Positions 36,013 through 46,299 are shown, numbered from the stretch's first letter. The stretch is 64,000 nucleotides of DNA from Acetofilamentum sp. (GCA_020721805.1 DYMB01000001.1:310487-374486); one strand, 5' to 3'. Notes: generated by a model not told the origin, from the letters alone. Numbers and translations: made by a program.

Positions 36013-36642
36013 ATGCAGGTAACCGTATATTCTTTAACTGGTGAAGAAAAAGGGAAAATAGAACTTTCGGAAAATATTTTCAATATTGAAGTAAATGAGA
36101 ATGTCCTATATGAGTATGTGAAAGAATTTTTGAACAATCAGCGTCAGGGAACAGCGAAAACCAAAACAAGGGGAGAGGTTTCCGGTGGCGGTAGAAAGCC
36201 GTGGAGACAGAAAGGTACCGGTAGAGCGAGAGCGGGTAGCATTCGTTCTCCTTTATGGGTTGGTGGAGGAACCACCTTTGGACCACAACCTAAAAACTGG
36301 TATTACACCATCAACAAAAAGGTAAAAAGAATCGCTTTGAAATCATCTTTAACCTTGAAAGCTAAAGAGAATAAAATTTTAATCATAGAAAATGTTGATA
36401 TGGAAAAACCGAAAACAAAAGTTTTTGCAGACCTTGCTAAAAAACTTCAGATAGCAGAATCCGATAAAAAACTTTTTGTAAGTGAAAAATATAATAAAAA
36501 TTTTTATAATTCGGTTAGAAATCTGGAAGGGTCAATGATAATAATGTCCGGAGAGATTAATCCATATTTTGTTTTAAATTCTGATTATGTGATCTTCACG
36601 GAAAATGGATTGAAAAAATTAGAAGAGGTGTTTGGATTATGA
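36013..36642 (+). CDS. rplD: 50S ribosomal protein L4
   Basis: Binds domain I of 23S rRNA, and its loop lines the exit tunnel. The 209-residue protein has the conserved loop TRGEVSGGGRKPWRQKGTGR and GSIRSPLWVGGGTTFGP. In some bacteria L4 represses its own operon; no such leader structure was identified here. It overlaps rplW by 4 nt. Confidence 0.97.
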   Translation: MQVTVYSLTGEEKGKIELSENIFNIEVNENVLYEYVKEFLNNQRQGTAKTKTRGEVSGGGRKPWRQKGTGRARAGSIRSPLWVGGGTTFGPQPKNWYYTINKKVKRIALKSSLTLKAKENKILIIENVDMEKPKTKVFADLAKKLQIAESDKKLFVSEKYNKNFYNSVRNLEGSMIIMSGEINPYFVLNSDYVIFTENGLKKLEEVFGL

Positions 36643-36929
36643 AGGATTTAAGAAAGATAATCATTGCGCCTTTGATAACTGAGAAAGCTGTATTTGTTGA
36701 AGGCAAAAGAAGAACCTATGTTTTTGAAGTTGACAAAAAGGCAAACAAAAAAGAGATAAAAAATGCTGTCGAAAAACTTTTCAATGTAAAGGTGGAAAAT
36801 GTTAATACCCTTACAAAGAAAGGAAAAGTAAAAAGAACAAGAATGGTTTTAGGCAAACAGAAAGATATAAAAAAGGCTTATGTAACATTGCAGAATAATC
36901 AAAGAATAGAAATATTTGAAGGAGCTTGA
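36639..36929 (+). CDS. rplW: 50S ribosomal protein L23
   Basis: Exit-tunnel rim protein that docks trigger factor and SRP. It is 96 residues with [12 protein letters not shown] near the start, [20 protein letters not shown] and [12 protein letters not shown]. It starts by ATGA overlap with rplD. The next gene begins 5 nt downstream. Confidence 0.96.
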   Translation: MKDLRKIIIAPLITEKAVFVEGKRRTYVFEVDKKANKKEIKNAVEKLFNVKVENVNTLTKKGKVKRTRMVLGKQKDIKKAYVTLQNNQRIEIFEGA

Positions 36930-36934
36930 TAATT

Positions 36935-37762
36935 ATGGGACTTAAAATTTATAAACCTATCACACCTGGTTTCAGGTTCAAAAAGAGTCTTTCCTATAAA
37001 GAGGTTATAAAAAAAGAACCTGAAAAATCTTTGACAATCCATCTTAAAAAAACTGGTGGAAGAAATAATCTTGGAAGGGTTACAAACAAGTTCATCGGTG
37101 GAGGTTATAAGAAAAAATATAGAATAATAGATTTTAAAAGGGATAAATTTGATATACCGGGTAAAATAAAATCTATAGAATATGATCCAAACAGAACATC
37201 ATTTATCGCACTTATAGTATACCAAGATGGAGAGAAAAGGTATATACTTGCCCCGGAAGGATTAAAAGTGGGTGATGAAATAGTATCTGGTAAAGATGCT
37301 CCGGCAAAACTTGGTAACGCTTTACCTCTTAAAAATATTCCAGTAGGTCTTGATATCCATAATATTGAAATGAATAAAGGTAAAGGTGGACAACTAGTAC
37401 GTTCTGCCGGTTCTTCTGCACAGATACTTGCAAAAGAGGGAGACTGGTGCCATGTTAGAATGCCTTCCGGTGAAGTTAGATTGATAAGGGGTGATAATTT
37501 TGCCACTGTTGGAAAAGTTGGAAATTCAGATTGGGCAAATGTTGTTATTGGAAAAGCTGGTAGTTCGAGACATAGAGGTATAAGACCAAGAGTTAGGGCT
37601 GTAGCCAAAAATCCTGTTGATCATCCTATGGGTGGTGGAGAAGGAAGGACAAGTGGTGGAAGACATCCCTGTAGTGAAAATGGACTTCCAGCAAAAGGTT
37701 ATAAAACAAGGAAGAAGAAAAAGTATTCTGATAAATATATAGTTTCAAGAAGAAAAAAATAG
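36935..37762 (+). CDS. rplB: 50S ribosomal protein L2
   Basis: Needed for subunit joining and peptidyl-transferase organisation. The 275-residue protein has [43 protein letters not shown] and the C-terminal [20 protein letters not shown]. The position that is His229 in E. coli (HPHGGGEG) is Met here, a variant I associate with Bacteroidota and relatives. I used ATG 36935, behind AAGGAGC, instead of 36926. Confidence 0.97.
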   Translation: MGLKIYKPITPGFRFKKSLSYKEVIKKEPEKSLTIHLKKTGGRNNLGRVTNKFIGGGYKKKYRIIDFKRDKFDIPGKIKSIEYDPNRTSFIALIVYQDGEKRYILAPEGLKVGDEIVSGKDAPAKLGNALPLKNIPVGLDIHNIEMNKGKGGQLVRSAGSSAQILAKEGDWCHVRMPSGEVRLIRGDNFATVGKVGNSDWANVVIGKAGSSRHRGIRPRVRAVAKNPVDHPMGGGEGRTSGGRHPCSENGLPAKGYKTRKKKKYSDKYIVSRRKK

Positions 37763-37772
37763 GAGGATAACC

Positions 37773-38060
37773 TTGACACGTTCATTAAAAAAAGGTCCTT
37801 ATATCGATGAAAAATTAAGAAAAAAGATCGTTTTGATGAATGAAAAGAATGAAAAGAAAGTTGTAAAAACATATAAAAGAGCTTCAATGATTTCTCCAGA
37901 GTTTGTTGGACATACGATAGCGATACACAATGGAAAAAAATTTATACCTGTTTTCATTACCGAAAATATGGTTGGACACCGTCTTGGAGAGTTTGCTCCC
38001 ACAAGAATTTTCAGACAACATTCCGGTGATAGAAAAGAGGGGAAAGTAACAGCTTCATAA
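37773..38060 (+). CDS. rpsS: 30S ribosomal protein S19
   Basis: Head protein that contacts S13 and the A-site finger. It is 95 residues: [47 protein letters not shown]. It starts at a TTG (37773) eight bases after AGGAGG; no ATG is available at that position. Confidence 0.96.
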   Translation: MTRSLKKGPYIDEKLRKKIVLMNEKNEKKVVKTYKRASMISPEFVGHTIAIHNGKKFIPVFITENMVGHRLGEFAPTRIFRQHSGDRKEGKVTAS

Positions 38061-38071
38061 AGGAGAGTAAA

Positions 38072-38413
38072 ATGCAGGCTACAGCTCATGGAAAATATGT
38101 AAGAATATCATCTAAAAAAGCGGTTCTTGCTGCCAATCTTGTAAAGGGAATGAATGTTACACAGGCACTTTATACACTTCAGTTTACTCCAAAAAAAAGT
38201 GCACGGATACTTTACAAATTGATCCATTCAGCCGCTGCTAACGCACTAAGTAAAAAGGGTTCAGAAAATATGACCGAAGATGATCTATACATAAAAGAGA
38301 TAAAAGTTAACTGTGGACCAATGATGAAAAGAAATATGCCAAGAGCGAGGGGAAGGGCTTTTCTCATAAGAAAGAGAACAAGTCATATAACAATTGTTGT
38401 AGAAAACAAATAA
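38072..38413 (+). CDS. rplV: 50S ribosomal protein L22
   Basis: Its extended beta-hairpin reaches the narrowest part of the exit tunnel. It is 113 residues: [33 protein letters not shown] and the hairpin [21 protein letters not shown]. It follows AAAGGAGAG and starts at ATG. Confidence 0.96.
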   Translation: MQATAHGKYVRISSKKAVLAANLVKGMNVTQALYTLQFTPKKSARILYKLIHSAAANALSKKGSENMTEDDLYIKEIKVNCGPMMKRNMPRARGRAFLIRKRTSHITIVVENK

Positions 38414-38426
38414 ACGGAGGTTTTTT

Positions 38427-39140
38427 TTGGGACAGAAAGTTCATCCTTATGGTTTTAGAGTTGGAATAAACAAAAACTGGTTTTCAAGATGGTTTAATCT
38501 AAAAGATTATCCTCAACTTTTAACTGAGGATATTCAAATAAGAAAATATGTTAAATCAAAAGCTCAACAGGAAGCCTTAAAACTTGAAAAGAAAGGTTAT
38601 ACAACTGGTATTTCAAGGATCGTTATTGAAAGAAAAGCCAAAAAAGTAAAAATTATAATTTTCACTTCAAAACCTGGATTGATAATTGGTAACAAAGGTG
38701 AGGTCGTTGACACTTTAAAAGAAGAAGTAAAAAGATATTTTAAAAAAGATGAAGTTGATATAAATATCAATGAAATTGAGAATTCTGCTCTTGATGCTCA
38801 ACTTATTGCTGAAAGTATTGCAAGACAGATAGAAAAAAGAGTTGCATATAAGAGAGCGATGAAAAAAGCAGTTCAAAATGCCTTGAAGGCAGGTGCTGAG
38901 GGTATCAAAGTCTCTTGTGGTGGAAGATTAAATGGCGCAGAAATTGCCAGAACAGAATGGTACAGAGAAGGAAGAGTCCCACTACAGACTCTCAGGTCCG
39001 ATATAGATTACGGATATGAAATTTCAAGAACAACGGCTGGTGCTATAGGTGTAAAGGTATGGATATATAAGGGTCAAATACCAACCGATCAGATTCAAAG
39101 TGATGAAGTTAATGTTAAAGTTAAAAAGAAAAATAAATAA
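38427..39140 (+). CDS. rpsC: 30S ribosomal protein S3
   Basis: mRNA-entry protein with a KH domain ([14 protein letters not shown]). It is 237 residues, beginning [17 protein letters not shown], with [27 protein letters not shown] in the C-terminal domain. The start is TTG 38427, behind GGAGG and a T-tract. Confidence 0.97.
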   Translation: MGQKVHPYGFRVGINKNWFSRWFNLKDYPQLLTEDIQIRKYVKSKAQQEALKLEKKGYTTGISRIVIERKAKKVKIIIFTSKPGLIIGNKGEVVDTLKEEVKRYFKKDEVDININEIENSALDAQLIAESIARQIEKRVAYKRAMKKAVQNALKAGAEGIKVSCGGRLNGAEIARTEWYREGRVPLQTLRSDIDYGYEISRTTAGAIGVKVWIYKGQIPTDQIQSDEVNVKVKKKNK

Positions 39141-39152
39141 GGAGAATCTTTT

Positions 39153-39569
39153 ATGTTGATGCCAAAGAGAGTAAAATTTAGAAAGCAGCAGAGAGGAAAG
39201 AGAGGGGGCACAGCGAAAGGTGGAACCGAGGTTTCATTCGGAGATTTTGGTGCTCAATCGATAGATTGTGGATGGGTAACAGCAAGACAGATAGAGGCTG
39301 CAAGAGTCACGATTCAAAGAACTCTTGGGAAAGATGGTAAGTTGTGGATAAGAATCTTCCCTGATAAACCTGTTACTAAAAAACCTGCTGAAACGAGAAT
39401 GGGAAAAGGTAAAGGTGCTCCTGAGTTGTGGGTTGCGGTTGTTAAACCCGGAAAGGTTATGTTTGAAATAGCAGGGGTTCAGGAACAGGTGGCACTGAGA
39501 GCGGTTGAACTATGCTCTCATAAATTACCTGTAAGAGTAAGGTTTATAAAGAGAGAAGGAGTATTGTAA
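39153..39569 (+). CDS. rplP: 50S ribosomal protein L16
   Basis: Late-assembly protein at the A-site tRNA elbow. It is 138 residues: [80 protein letters not shown] 39153 is well placed after AAGGAGA; ATG 39159 is a less likely alternative. It overlaps rpmC by one base (TAATG). Confidence 0.97.
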   Translation: MLMPKRVKFRKQQRGKRGGTAKGGTEVSFGDFGAQSIDCGWVTARQIEAARVTIQRTLGKDGKLWIRIFPDKPVTKKPAETRMGKGKGAPELWVAVVKPGKVMFEIAGVQEQVALRAVELCSHKLPVRVRFIKREGVL

Positions 39570-39766
39570 TGAAGGTTAAAGTTATTAGAGAATTAAATGA
39601 TAAAGAACTGGATTCAAAATTACATGAATTACAGGAACAACTTTTTCTTTTGAGAATTAAATCAAAAACAACGGAGATAACCAATAATGCACAATTTAGA
39701 AATTTAAGAAAAGATATAGCAAAGATTCTAACGATTAAGAGAGAAAGAGAAATCAATAGGAGTTAA
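39569..39766 (+). CDS. rpmC: 50S ribosomal protein L29
   Basis: Small helical-hairpin protein near the exit tunnel (65 residues). LNDKELDSKLHELQEQLFLLRIK and NLRKDIAKILTIKRER match the family. It starts by a one-base overlap with rplP and ends one base before rpsQ. Confidence 0.94.
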   Translation: MKVKVIRELNDKELDSKLHELQEQLFLLRIKSKTTEITNNAQFRNLRKDIAKILTIKREREINRS

Positions 39767-39767
39767 G

Positions 39768-40031
39768 ATGGAAAATTTAAAAAGAAAAATTTTTACAGGC
39801 GAGGTTGTCTCGGATAAAATGAACAAATCTATAGTCGTTGTTGTTAAAAGAAAAAAGATGCACCCTTTATATAAAAAGTATATAAACAGAAAATATAAAC
39901 TGATGGCTCATGATGAAAAAAATGAAGCAAAAATTGGAGATATAGTTAAAGTTCAAGAAACAAGACCTTTATCAAAAAGAAAGAGATTTCGTCTGCTTGA
40001 GATTATAAAAAAGGCTCAAACTGTAGATTAA
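39768..40031 (+). CDS. rpsQ: 30S ribosomal protein S17
   Basis: Primary 16S-binding OB-fold protein (87 residues): FTGEVVSDKMNKSIVVVVKRKKMHPLYKKY, IGDIVKVQETRPLSKRKRFRL. ATG start after AATAGGAG. Confidence 0.96.
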   Translation: MENLKRKIFTGEVVSDKMNKSIVVVVKRKKMHPLYKKYINRKYKLMAHDEKNEAKIGDIVKVQETRPLSKRKRFRLLEIIKKAQTVD

Positions 40032-40044
40032 AAAGTGAGGACAA

Positions 40045-40413
40045 ATGATACAGGAATATACCAGATTGAAAATCGCGGACAATACGGGAGTAAAAATAGT
40101 TAAGTGTATTAAGGTTCTAGGTGGTACCAGTAGAAGATATGGTTATCTTGGTGATGTGATAATTGCATCTGTTGTTGATGCTATTCCTACAGCACAAATA
40201 AAAAAGGGTGAAAAAATAAGAGCTGTTATCATAAGAACTAAAAGAGAATATCGTAGAAAGGATGGCTCCTACATTAGATTCGATGATAACGCATGTGTCA
40301 TCATAGATCCAGCAGGTGAACCAAAAGGAACAAGAATCTTTGGACCAGTTGCAAGAGAATTAAGAGAAAAAAAGTATATGAAAATCGTATCACTTGCACC
40401 GGAGGTAGTTTAA
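40045..40413 (+). CDS. rplN: 50S ribosomal protein L14
   Basis: Subunit-interface protein and RsfS-binding site (122 residues, the canonical length). Begins [22 protein letters not shown]; also [24 protein letters not shown] and [22 protein letters not shown] precedes the ATG. Confidence 0.97.
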   Translation: MIQEYTRLKIADNTGVKIVKCIKVLGGTSRRYGYLGDVIIASVVDAIPTAQIKKGEKIRAVIIRTKREYRRKDGSYIRFDDNACVIIDPAGEPKGTRIFGPVARELREKKYMKIVSLAPEVV

Positions 40414-40734
40414 ATGAAAAAGTTCAATATAAAAAAGGATGATCTTGTAATCGTTACAAAAGGTGAAGATAAAGGGAAAAAAGGCAAAGTATTGAAAGTA
40501 TTAAGAGATAAAAACAGGGTTATAGTTGAAGGCGTGAATATCGTGAAAAAACATCAAAAGGCAAGAAAACAGGGTGAAAATAGTAGAATAATTGAAAAGG
40601 AAGCACCGTTAAGTATCTCTAATGTTATGCTTGTCTGCCCAAAATGTAATACTCCGACTAAGGTAGGTCATATCAGAAGTGATAACAGAAACTTAAGAGT
40701 TTGCAAAAATTGCAGAGAGATGATAGTGAGGTAA
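40414..40734 (+). CDS. rplX: 50S ribosomal protein L24
   Basis: Assembly initiator with a KOW motif (IKKDDLVIVTKGEDKGKKGKVLKV). It is 106 residues. The C-terminal part has two intact CxxC pairs (CPKCNTP and CKNCREM), so this is the zinc-ribbon form. It directly abuts rplN. Confidence 0.96.
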   Translation: MKKFNIKKDDLVIVTKGEDKGKKGKVLKVLRDKNRVIVEGVNIVKKHQKARKQGENSRIIEKEAPLSISNVMLVCPKCNTPTKVGHIRSDNRNLRVCKNCREMIVR

Positions 40735-40736
40735 TT

Positions 40737-41276
40737 ATGTCAGAGTTAAAAAAAGTTTATGACACCAAGATGAAGAAGGAACTGATGAAAGAGTTAAAAT
40801 TGAAAAATATTAACGAGGTTCCCAAAATTGAGAAAATAGTAATTTCAATGGGGCTTGGTAAATCTTTAACAGATAAAGCAATGCTTGATGAAGCTGTAAA
40901 GGATCTTTCGTCTATAACAGGTCAAAAACCTGTTGTAACTATCGCCAGAAAATCTATATCCAATTTCAAATTAAGAAAAGGCGCAAAAGTAGGGTTGAAG
41001 GTAACTTTAAGAAGGGAAAGAATGTATGAATTTATGGAAAGATTCTTTAACGCCGCACTACCAAGAATCAGAGATTTTAGAGGTATATCTGATGATTCTT
41101 TTGATGGTAGAGGAAATTTTAATCTTGGTATTACAGATCATGTTATTTTCCCAGAAATAGAATATGACAAAATAAAATATTCTTTTGGAATGAATGTGAC
41201 TTTTGTGATCAAATCAAAAAATGACCAGCATTCTTACGCTTTATTAAAAAAATTGGGAATGCCCTTTAAAAAGTGA
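40737..41276 (+). CDS. rplE: 50S ribosomal protein L5
   Basis: Binds 5S rRNA in the central protuberance. It is 179 residues: VPKIEKIVISMGLGK, LSSITGQKPVVTIARKSISNFKLRKG, FNLGITDHVIFPEIEYDK. I used ATG 40737, two bases after rplX, with GTGAGG inside the rplX end as SD; the track's 40701 start would overlap rplX. Confidence 0.97.
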   Translation: MSELKKVYDTKMKKELMKELKLKNINEVPKIEKIVISMGLGKSLTDKAMLDEAVKDLSSITGQKPVVTIARKSISNFKLRKGAKVGLKVTLRRERMYEFMERFFNAALPRIRDFRGISDDSFDGRGNFNLGITDHVIFPEIEYDKIKYSFGMNVTFVIKSKNDQHSYALLKKLGMPFKK

Positions 41277-41288
41277 TGGAGGAAATTG

Positions 41289-41474
41289 ATGGCAAAGAAA
41301 AGTTTAATTATAAAAAATCAAAAGGATAGAAAATATAAAATCAGAAAGAGAAATAGATGTCAGATATGTGGAAGATCTCGTGGTTATTATAGGGATTTTG
41401 GCTTGTGTAGAATATGTTTAAGGGAAATGGCTCACAAAGGGCTTTTACCCGGAGTTAAAAAATCAAGCTGGTAA
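41289..41474 (+). CDS. rpsN: 30S ribosomal protein S14, zinc-binding type
   Basis: Head protein in the 61-residue, zinc-binding (type Z) form. The two Cys pairs CQICGR and [22 protein letters not shown] are intact. It starts at ATG 41289 after GGAGGAAATT; the preceding in-frame TTG of the ORF track is not needed. Confidence 0.96.
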   Translation: MAKKSLIIKNQKDRKYKIRKRNRCQICGRSRGYYRDFGLCRICLREMAHKGLLPGVKKSSW

Positions 41475-41485
41475 GGAGGATTCAG

Positions 41486-41887
41486 ATGACGATTACCGAT
41501 CCTATTGCTGATATGCTAACAATTATCAGAAACGCTCAAAAGGCTAATTTTGAAAAAATAAAAATTACTTCTTCAAAAATAAAAAAATCTATTCTTGATA
41601 TAATGAAAAAAGAGGGTTATATAAAAGATTTTCAGGAAATCGTTGAAAAAAATGGAAGAAAGTTTCTTCAGATAGATCTTAAATATGATAAGAATGGATT
41701 ACCTGTAATACATACCATTGAAAAGATTTCAAAACCCGGCATCAGAATTTATCTTTCATACGATGAGATAAAACCTGTTATGGGTGGAATGGGAATCTCC
41801 ATAATTTCTACCAACAAAGGAATTCTAACAGATAAGGAAGCTAGAAAAAATAAAGTTGGTGGAGAAGTTATTTGCAGAGTCTGGTAA
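41486..41887 (+). CDS. rpsH: 30S ribosomal protein S8
   Basis: Central-domain organiser of 16S rRNA; in E. coli it represses the spc operon. The 133-residue protein shows DPIADMLTIIRNAQ, KISKPGIRIYLSYDEI and the C-terminal MGISIISTNKGILTDKEARK and GGEVICRVW. ATG after AAGGAGG. Confidence 0.97.
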   Translation: MTITDPIADMLTIIRNAQKANFEKIKITSSKIKKSILDIMKKEGYIKDFQEIVEKNGRKFLQIDLKYDKNGLPVIHTIEKISKPGIRIYLSYDEIKPVMGGMGISIISTNKGILTDKEARKNKVGGEVICRVW

Positions 41888-41898
41888 GAGGAGGCAAA

Positions 41899-42435
41899 AT
41901 GTCAAGATTAGGCAAACTACCTGTATCGATTCCAAACGGTGTGAATATAGATATAAAAGATAATGTTATCAATGTAAAAGGACAACTTGGTTCTTTAAAG
42001 AAAAATATCCTTCCGGGATTAAATGTGAAAATAGTGGATAATAAAATAGTAATCGAAAATGTTGAAAAAAATAAGATATCCAATATGTACCATGGGACTA
42101 TGACAGCACTCATAAAAAATATGTTGATGGGTGTTACAACAGGTTTTAAAAAGGAACTCGTGCTGGAAGCAAGAGAATATAAAGCACAACTTGAAGGTAA
42201 AAATTTGAAACTGTTGCTTGGTTTTTCACATCCTGTAAATATAAAGGTGCCAGATGGAGTTAAATTTGAAGTTCCAGAGGAAAAAAGAGTTATAATTACA
42301 GGTATAGATAAAGAAGTTGTTGGACAGATAGCGGCAACGATTAAAAAATTGAGAAGATGGGAACCATATATAAGTAAGGGTATAAAATATAAAGGTGAGA
42401 AAGTAAGAAAGAAAGAGAGAAAGACTGGAGTTTAA
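41899..42435 (+). CDS. rplF: 50S ribosomal protein L6
   Basis: Two-domain protein near the factor-binding site (178 residues). Begins SRLGKLPVSIPNGVNIDI; the C-terminal domain has LLLGFSHPVNIKVPDG, ITGIDKEVVGQIAATIKKLR and YKGEKVRKKERKTGV. ATG 41899, after AGAGGAGG, was chosen over the track's 41872. Confidence 0.97.
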   Translation: MSRLGKLPVSIPNGVNIDIKDNVINVKGQLGSLKKNILPGLNVKIVDNKIVIENVEKNKISNMYHGTMTALIKNMLMGVTTGFKKELVLEAREYKAQLEGKNLKLLLGFSHPVNIKVPDGVKFEVPEEKRVIITGIDKEVVGQIAATIKKLRRWEPYISKGIKYKGEKVRKKERKTGV

Positions 42436-42437
42436 AA

Positions 42438-42800
42438 ATGGATAAGAATATTGAAAAACGAAAAAAGAGAGAGAGAAGACACACAAGAATTAAAGGTAAA
42501 ATACTCGTCAACTCTACAAGGCCAAGACTTGTTGTTTTTAGAAGTTTAAAAAATATATATGCCCAGATCGTTGATGACAGAAAGGGTGTTACTCTTTGTA
42601 GTGCATCAACCATAGACAAAAAATTTCCCCAGATAAAAGGTGATAAAAAATCTAAAGCTTTTAAAGTTGGGGAAATGATCGCGAAAAGAGCCATAGACCT
42701 TGGTATAAAAAATATAGTTTTTGATAGAAATGGTTACAAATTTCATGGCAGAATAAAAAGTTTGGCTGATGGAGCTAGAAAGAGTGGCCTTGATTTCTAA
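42438..42800 (+). CDS. rplR: 50S ribosomal protein L18
   Basis: 5S rRNA-binding protein (120 residues): [65 protein letters not shown]. Starts 2 nt after rplF. Confidence 0.96.
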   Translation: MDKNIEKRKKRERRHTRIKGKILVNSTRPRLVVFRSLKNIYAQIVDDRKGVTLCSASTIDKKFPQIKGDKKSKAFKVGEMIAKRAIDLGIKNIVFDRNGYKFHGRIKSLADGARKSGLDF

Positions 42801-42814
42801 AAACTGGAGGAAAA

Positions 42815-43348
42815 GTGAAAAAGAATGTTAGAACAAAAATTGATCTTTCAAGTCTTGAATTGACCGAATCTGTTCTTGATATAAAAAGAGTTGCAAAGGT
42901 TGTTAAGGGTGGAAGAAGATTTAAATTGAGAGCGATAGTCGCTGTTGGAAATAAAAATGGTTTTGTTGGAGTTGGTATGGGTAAAGCTACAGAAACCGCT
43001 GATGCTATACGAAAAGCGACCGAATCAGCCAGAAAAAATATAGTCAGGGTTTATGTTAACGAAAAAGGAACCATACCTTATGAAATTTATGGAAAACATG
43101 GCGCTTCTAAGATTCTTTTAAAACCAGCTGTTGAAGGAACAGGAATAATAGCGACCGAGACAGTAAGAAACATTCTGGAACTTGCGGGAATTAAAAATAT
43201 TCTAACAAAATCTCTCGGTTCAAACACAACTGTCAATTTAGCAAAAGCAACCTTAAACGCAATAACCTCAGTTTTATCTCCAGAGGAAATATATCAGATG
43301 AAGAAAGGAAAAATTTCCGATATAAATCAGGAGGTAGTCAATGGCTAA
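42815..43348 (+). CDS. rpsE: 30S ribosomal protein S5
   Basis: Accuracy and mRNA-helicase protein (177 residues): [38 protein letters not shown], then [19 protein letters not shown]. It starts at GTG 42815 after TGGAGG. It overlaps rpmD by 8 nt. Confidence 0.97.
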   Translation: MKKNVRTKIDLSSLELTESVLDIKRVAKVVKGGRRFKLRAIVAVGNKNGFVGVGMGKATETADAIRKATESARKNIVRVYVNEKGTIPYEIYGKHGASKILLKPAVEGTGIIATETVRNILELAGIKNILTKSLGSNTTVNLAKATLNAITSVLSPEEIYQMKKGKISDINQEVVNG

Positions 43349-43532
43349 ATTGAAAATTACACAAATTAAGAGTGAAATAGATTATGATATAACACAAAAA
43401 AGAACAATAAAAGCGCTTGGTTTGAAAAAGATAAATCATACTGTTATTAAAGATGATACTCCTGCAATAAGGGGAATGATAAGGAAAGTGAAACATCTTT
43501 TAAAAGTAGAAGAAATCAAAGATGGAGAGTAA
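43341..43532 (+). CDS. rpmD: 50S ribosomal protein L30
   Basis: Short bacterial form (63 residues): [54 protein letters not shown] 43341 lies within the end of rpsE and follows CAGGAGG. Confidence 0.95.
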   Translation: MAKLKITQIKSEIDYDITQKRTIKALGLKKINHTVIKDDTPAIRGMIRKVKHLLKVEEIKDGE

Positions 43533-43533
43533 A

Positions 43534-44004
43534 ATGAAATTGAACCAGTTACATCCACCAAAAGGTGCCTTAAAAGATAATAAAAGAAAAGGACAGGGAC
43601 CTGGAAGCGGAAATGGTAAAACCGCTGGTAGAGGCGAAAAGGGACAGAAATCAAGAAGCGGATATTCTGCAAAATGGGGTTTTGAAGGCGGGCAGATGCC
43701 TTTGATCAGGAGAATACCAAAAAAAGGTTTCAAAAATTTTAACAAAAAAATATATCAGATTGTGAATGTTGAGGATCTAAACATTTTTGATGATGGATCC
43801 GAAATAGAAAAGAAAAATTTGAAAGAGAAAGGTCTTATATCTTCACTGGATAAACCGGTCAAAATACTCGGTAATGGAGAATTAAAGAAAAGAGTTTTTA
43901 TAAAGGTTGATGGTTGTTCGAAAAAAGCAAAGGAGATAGTAGAAAAGAGTGGTGGAAAAATTGATTTCCCTTCAAAAAAAGAGTATGTTGGAGGTGAAGG
44001 TTGA
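43534..44004 (+). CDS. rplO: 50S ribosomal protein L15
   Basis: Late-assembly protein (156 residues): LNQLHPPKGALKDNKRKGQG, GSGNGKTAGRGEKGQKSRSG, FEGGQMPLIRRIPKKGF. ATG 43534 follows GGAG; the track's 43522 start would add MESK inside the end of rpmD. Overlaps secY by TTGA. Confidence 0.96.
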   Translation: MKLNQLHPPKGALKDNKRKGQGPGSGNGKTAGRGEKGQKSRSGYSAKWGFEGGQMPLIRRIPKKGFKNFNKKIYQIVNVEDLNIFDDGSEIEKKNLKEKGLISSLDKPVKILGNGELKKRVFIKVDGCSKKAKEIVEKSGGKIDFPSKKEYVGGEG

Positions 44005-45317
44005 TAAATCTTATAGGAACATTTCAAAATGCTTTCAAAATTCCAGAATTACGTAAAAAGTTATTATACACTTTAGCGTTGATCGGAGTTTACAGAATTG
44101 GTAGTCATATACCACTCCCGGGTATAGATATTTCTTCACTCTCCAGCTGGTTTGCTTCTCAGGCAAGCGGAATACTTGGTTTATACGATGTTTTTGCAGG
44201 TGGAAATCTTCAGAGAGCAACCATTTTTGCACTTGGTATTATGCCATACATTTCAGCATCCATCATTCTTCAATTGCTTGGTGCCATATGGCCATATCTG
44301 CAAAAATTGCAACAGGAAGGAGAAGAGGGAAGAAAAAAGATTACCCAATATACAAGATATCTTACAATTTTAATAGCCATGATCGAATCTTATGGAATTT
44401 CAATATTTTTGGAAGGTTTAGCGCTTTCAGGGTATAGAATAGTTCCACATCCTGGAACCGGTTTCAGAATGTTAACACTTATCACCTTAACTGCTGGAAC
44501 GATATTTGTGATGTGGCTTGGAGAGAGAATCACTGAAAAGGGAATAGGCAACGGTATATCATTAATAATTTTGATAGGTATAGTTGCCAGAATGCCAAAT
44601 GATGTTATGGATATTTCAAGGCTTGTTTTTGCAGGTACTCTGAGTATAGTTTATGTTATAATTTTTCTTGCTATCGCTGTTGGAATAACCGCAGCGGTAG
44701 TACTTGTAACCCAATCTCAGAGAAGGATTCCAGTTCAATATGCAAAAAGGGTTGTTGGAAGAAAAGTTTATGGAGGACAGGCGACATATATTCCTTTAAA
44801 TGTTAATGCCGCTGGTGTTATACCAATAATTTTTGCACAATCAATAATGATGTTTCCTTCAACTCTATCCAATTTCTTTAAAAATAGTTCCATCGCTATG
44901 GGAATTATGGAAATTTTTAGACTTGGAAGTCCTGTTTATCTTACACTTTATGGACTTTTGATAATTTTCTTTGGATTCTTTTACACTTCCGTTGTTATCA
45001 ATCCACAGGATATGGCTGATAATATGAAAAAGTATGGTGGATTTATCCCTGGAATAAGACCGGGAAAACCGACCAAAGATTATATAGACAGAGTGATAAC
45101 AAGGATCACTTTTCCAGGTGCTATATTCTTTGCATTGATAGCTATCGTACCGATTATAATTATAGATAGGATGAGAATACCCGTATATTTTGGAGGAACA
45201 TCCATACTTATAGTTGTCGGAGTTATACTTGAAACAGTTTCGCAGATCGAATCCTATCTTTTGATGAGAAGTTATGAAGGGTTTTTAAAGAAAGGTAAAA
45301 TAAAAGGAAGATTTTGA
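44001..45317 (+). CDS. secY: Protein translocase subunit SecY
   Basis: Central channel of the Sec translocon. The 438-residue protein has ten membrane helices: IGVYRIGSHIPLPGID at the plug region, TIFALGIMPYISASIILQLL, GNGISLIILIGIVARMP and the cytoplasmic loop SQRRIPVQYAKR. It starts at a TTG that overlaps the rplO stop (TTGA), with GGAGGTGAAGG upstream. Its partner secE is at 56482. Confidence 0.97.
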   Translation: MINLIGTFQNAFKIPELRKKLLYTLALIGVYRIGSHIPLPGIDISSLSSWFASQASGILGLYDVFAGGNLQRATIFALGIMPYISASIILQLLGAIWPYLQKLQQEGEEGRKKITQYTRYLTILIAMIESYGISIFLEGLALSGYRIVPHPGTGFRMLTLITLTAGTIFVMWLGERITEKGIGNGISLIILIGIVARMPNDVMDISRLVFAGTLSIVYVIIFLAIAVGITAAVVLVTQSQRRIPVQYAKRVVGRKVYGGQATYIPLNVNAAGVIPIIFAQSIMMFPSTLSNFFKNSSIAMGIMEIFRLGSPVYLTLYGLLIIFFGFFYTSVVINPQDMADNMKKYGGFIPGIRPGKPTKDYIDRVITRITFPGAIFFALIAIVPIIIIDRMRIPVYFGGTSILIVVGVILETVSQIESYLLMRSYEGFLKKGKIKGRF

Positions 45318-45952
45318 TGAAAAAGTTAGTTTTGCTTGGTCCACCTGGTTCAGGAAAAGGAACACAGGCAGAAATTCTTTCTTTAAAGGAGAATTTTGTT
45401 CATTTCTCAACCGGAGATCTTTTAAGAAATGAAATAGCTAACAGAACAGAATTTGGAAAACAGATAAAAGATTTTCTTGAAAAAGGTCTACTTGTGCCTG
45501 ATGAAATGATAACAGATTTTATTATAGAATATATTAGAAAAAATGATCTTTACAACAAAAATGTGGTTTTCGACGGTTTCCCGAGAAGAAATTTTCAGGC
45601 TAAAAGACTTGATGATGAATTAAATTCACATGGGATATCTATCGATAAAGCACTTTTAATCGATATTGACGAAAAGACTATAATAGAAAGGCTTTCCAGC
45701 AGACTTATATGCTCATCCTGTAACAAAATTTTCCCCGGGGATTACGAAGAAGAACTATGTGATATCTGTCATGGCAAACTTATAAAAAGAACCGATGATA
45801 ACATAGATGTCATAAAAAAACGGATAGATGTTTACAAAAACGAGACATCTGAACTTCTTGATTATTACCTGAAAAAAGGAATACTTGTAAAAATAGATGG
45901 TAAAAAAAATACTCAACAGGTTTTCGAAGATATAAAAAGGATGGTTCTTTAA
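45317..45952 (+). CDS. adk: Adenylate kinase
   Basis: Interconverts ATP + AMP and 2 ADP. The 211-residue long-form enzyme has the P-loop [39 protein letters not shown] and a zinc-type LID with Cys pairs CSSC and CDIC. Start ATG 45317 shares one base with the secY stop; the TTG at 45314 is less likely. Confidence 0.97.
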   Translation: MKKLVLLGPPGSGKGTQAEILSLKENFVHFSTGDLLRNEIANRTEFGKQIKDFLEKGLLVPDEMITDFIIEYIRKNDLYNKNVVFDGFPRRNFQAKRLDDELNSHGISIDKALLIDIDEKTIIERLSSRLICSSCNKIFPGDYEEELCDICHGKLIKRTDDNIDVIKKRIDVYKNETSELLDYYLKKGILVKIDGKKNTQQVFEDIKRMVL

Positions 45953-45953
45953 A

Positions 45954-46169
45954 ATGTCCAAAAAAGGGATTCTTGTTGAAGGCACGATAATAGATCTTTT
46001 ACCAGATGCTTGTTTTAAAGTTCAACTAGACAACAAGCATATAGTTATTGGACACATATCTGGAAAGATGAGAATGAATTATATTAAGATCGCTAAAGGA
46101 GATAGAGTTACAGTGGAGCTTTCTCCCTATGATCTTACTAAAGGAAGAATAATATATAGATTTAAATAA
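45954..46169 (+). CDS. infA: Translation initiation factor IF-1
   Basis: OB-fold factor that occupies the ribosomal A site during initiation. It is 71 residues: [66 protein letters not shown]. It lies 1 nt after adk; map, often found between the two, is elsewhere. Confidence 0.96.
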   Translation: MSKKGILVEGTIIDLLPDACFKVQLDNKHIVIGHISGKMRMNYIKIAKGDRVTVELSPYDLTKGRIIYRFK

Positions 46170-46185
46170 AAGTTATGGAGGAAAA

Positions 46186-46299
46186 ATGAAAGTAAGATCT
46201 TCAGTGAAAAAAATTTGTAATAAATGTAAAATTATTAAAAGAAAAGGTGTCGTTAAGGTTATTTGTGAAAATCCTAAACACAAGCAAAGACAAGGTTAA
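46186..46299 (+). CDS. rpmJ: 50S ribosomal protein L36
   Basis: A 37-residue protein too short for the ORF track. It reads [20 protein letters not shown], then [17 protein letters not shown]. The zinc ligands Cys11, Cys14, Cys27 and His32 are all present. GGAGG sits 5 nt before the ATG. Confidence 0.97.
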   Translation: MKVRSSVKKICNKCKIIKRKGVVKVICENPKHKQRQG

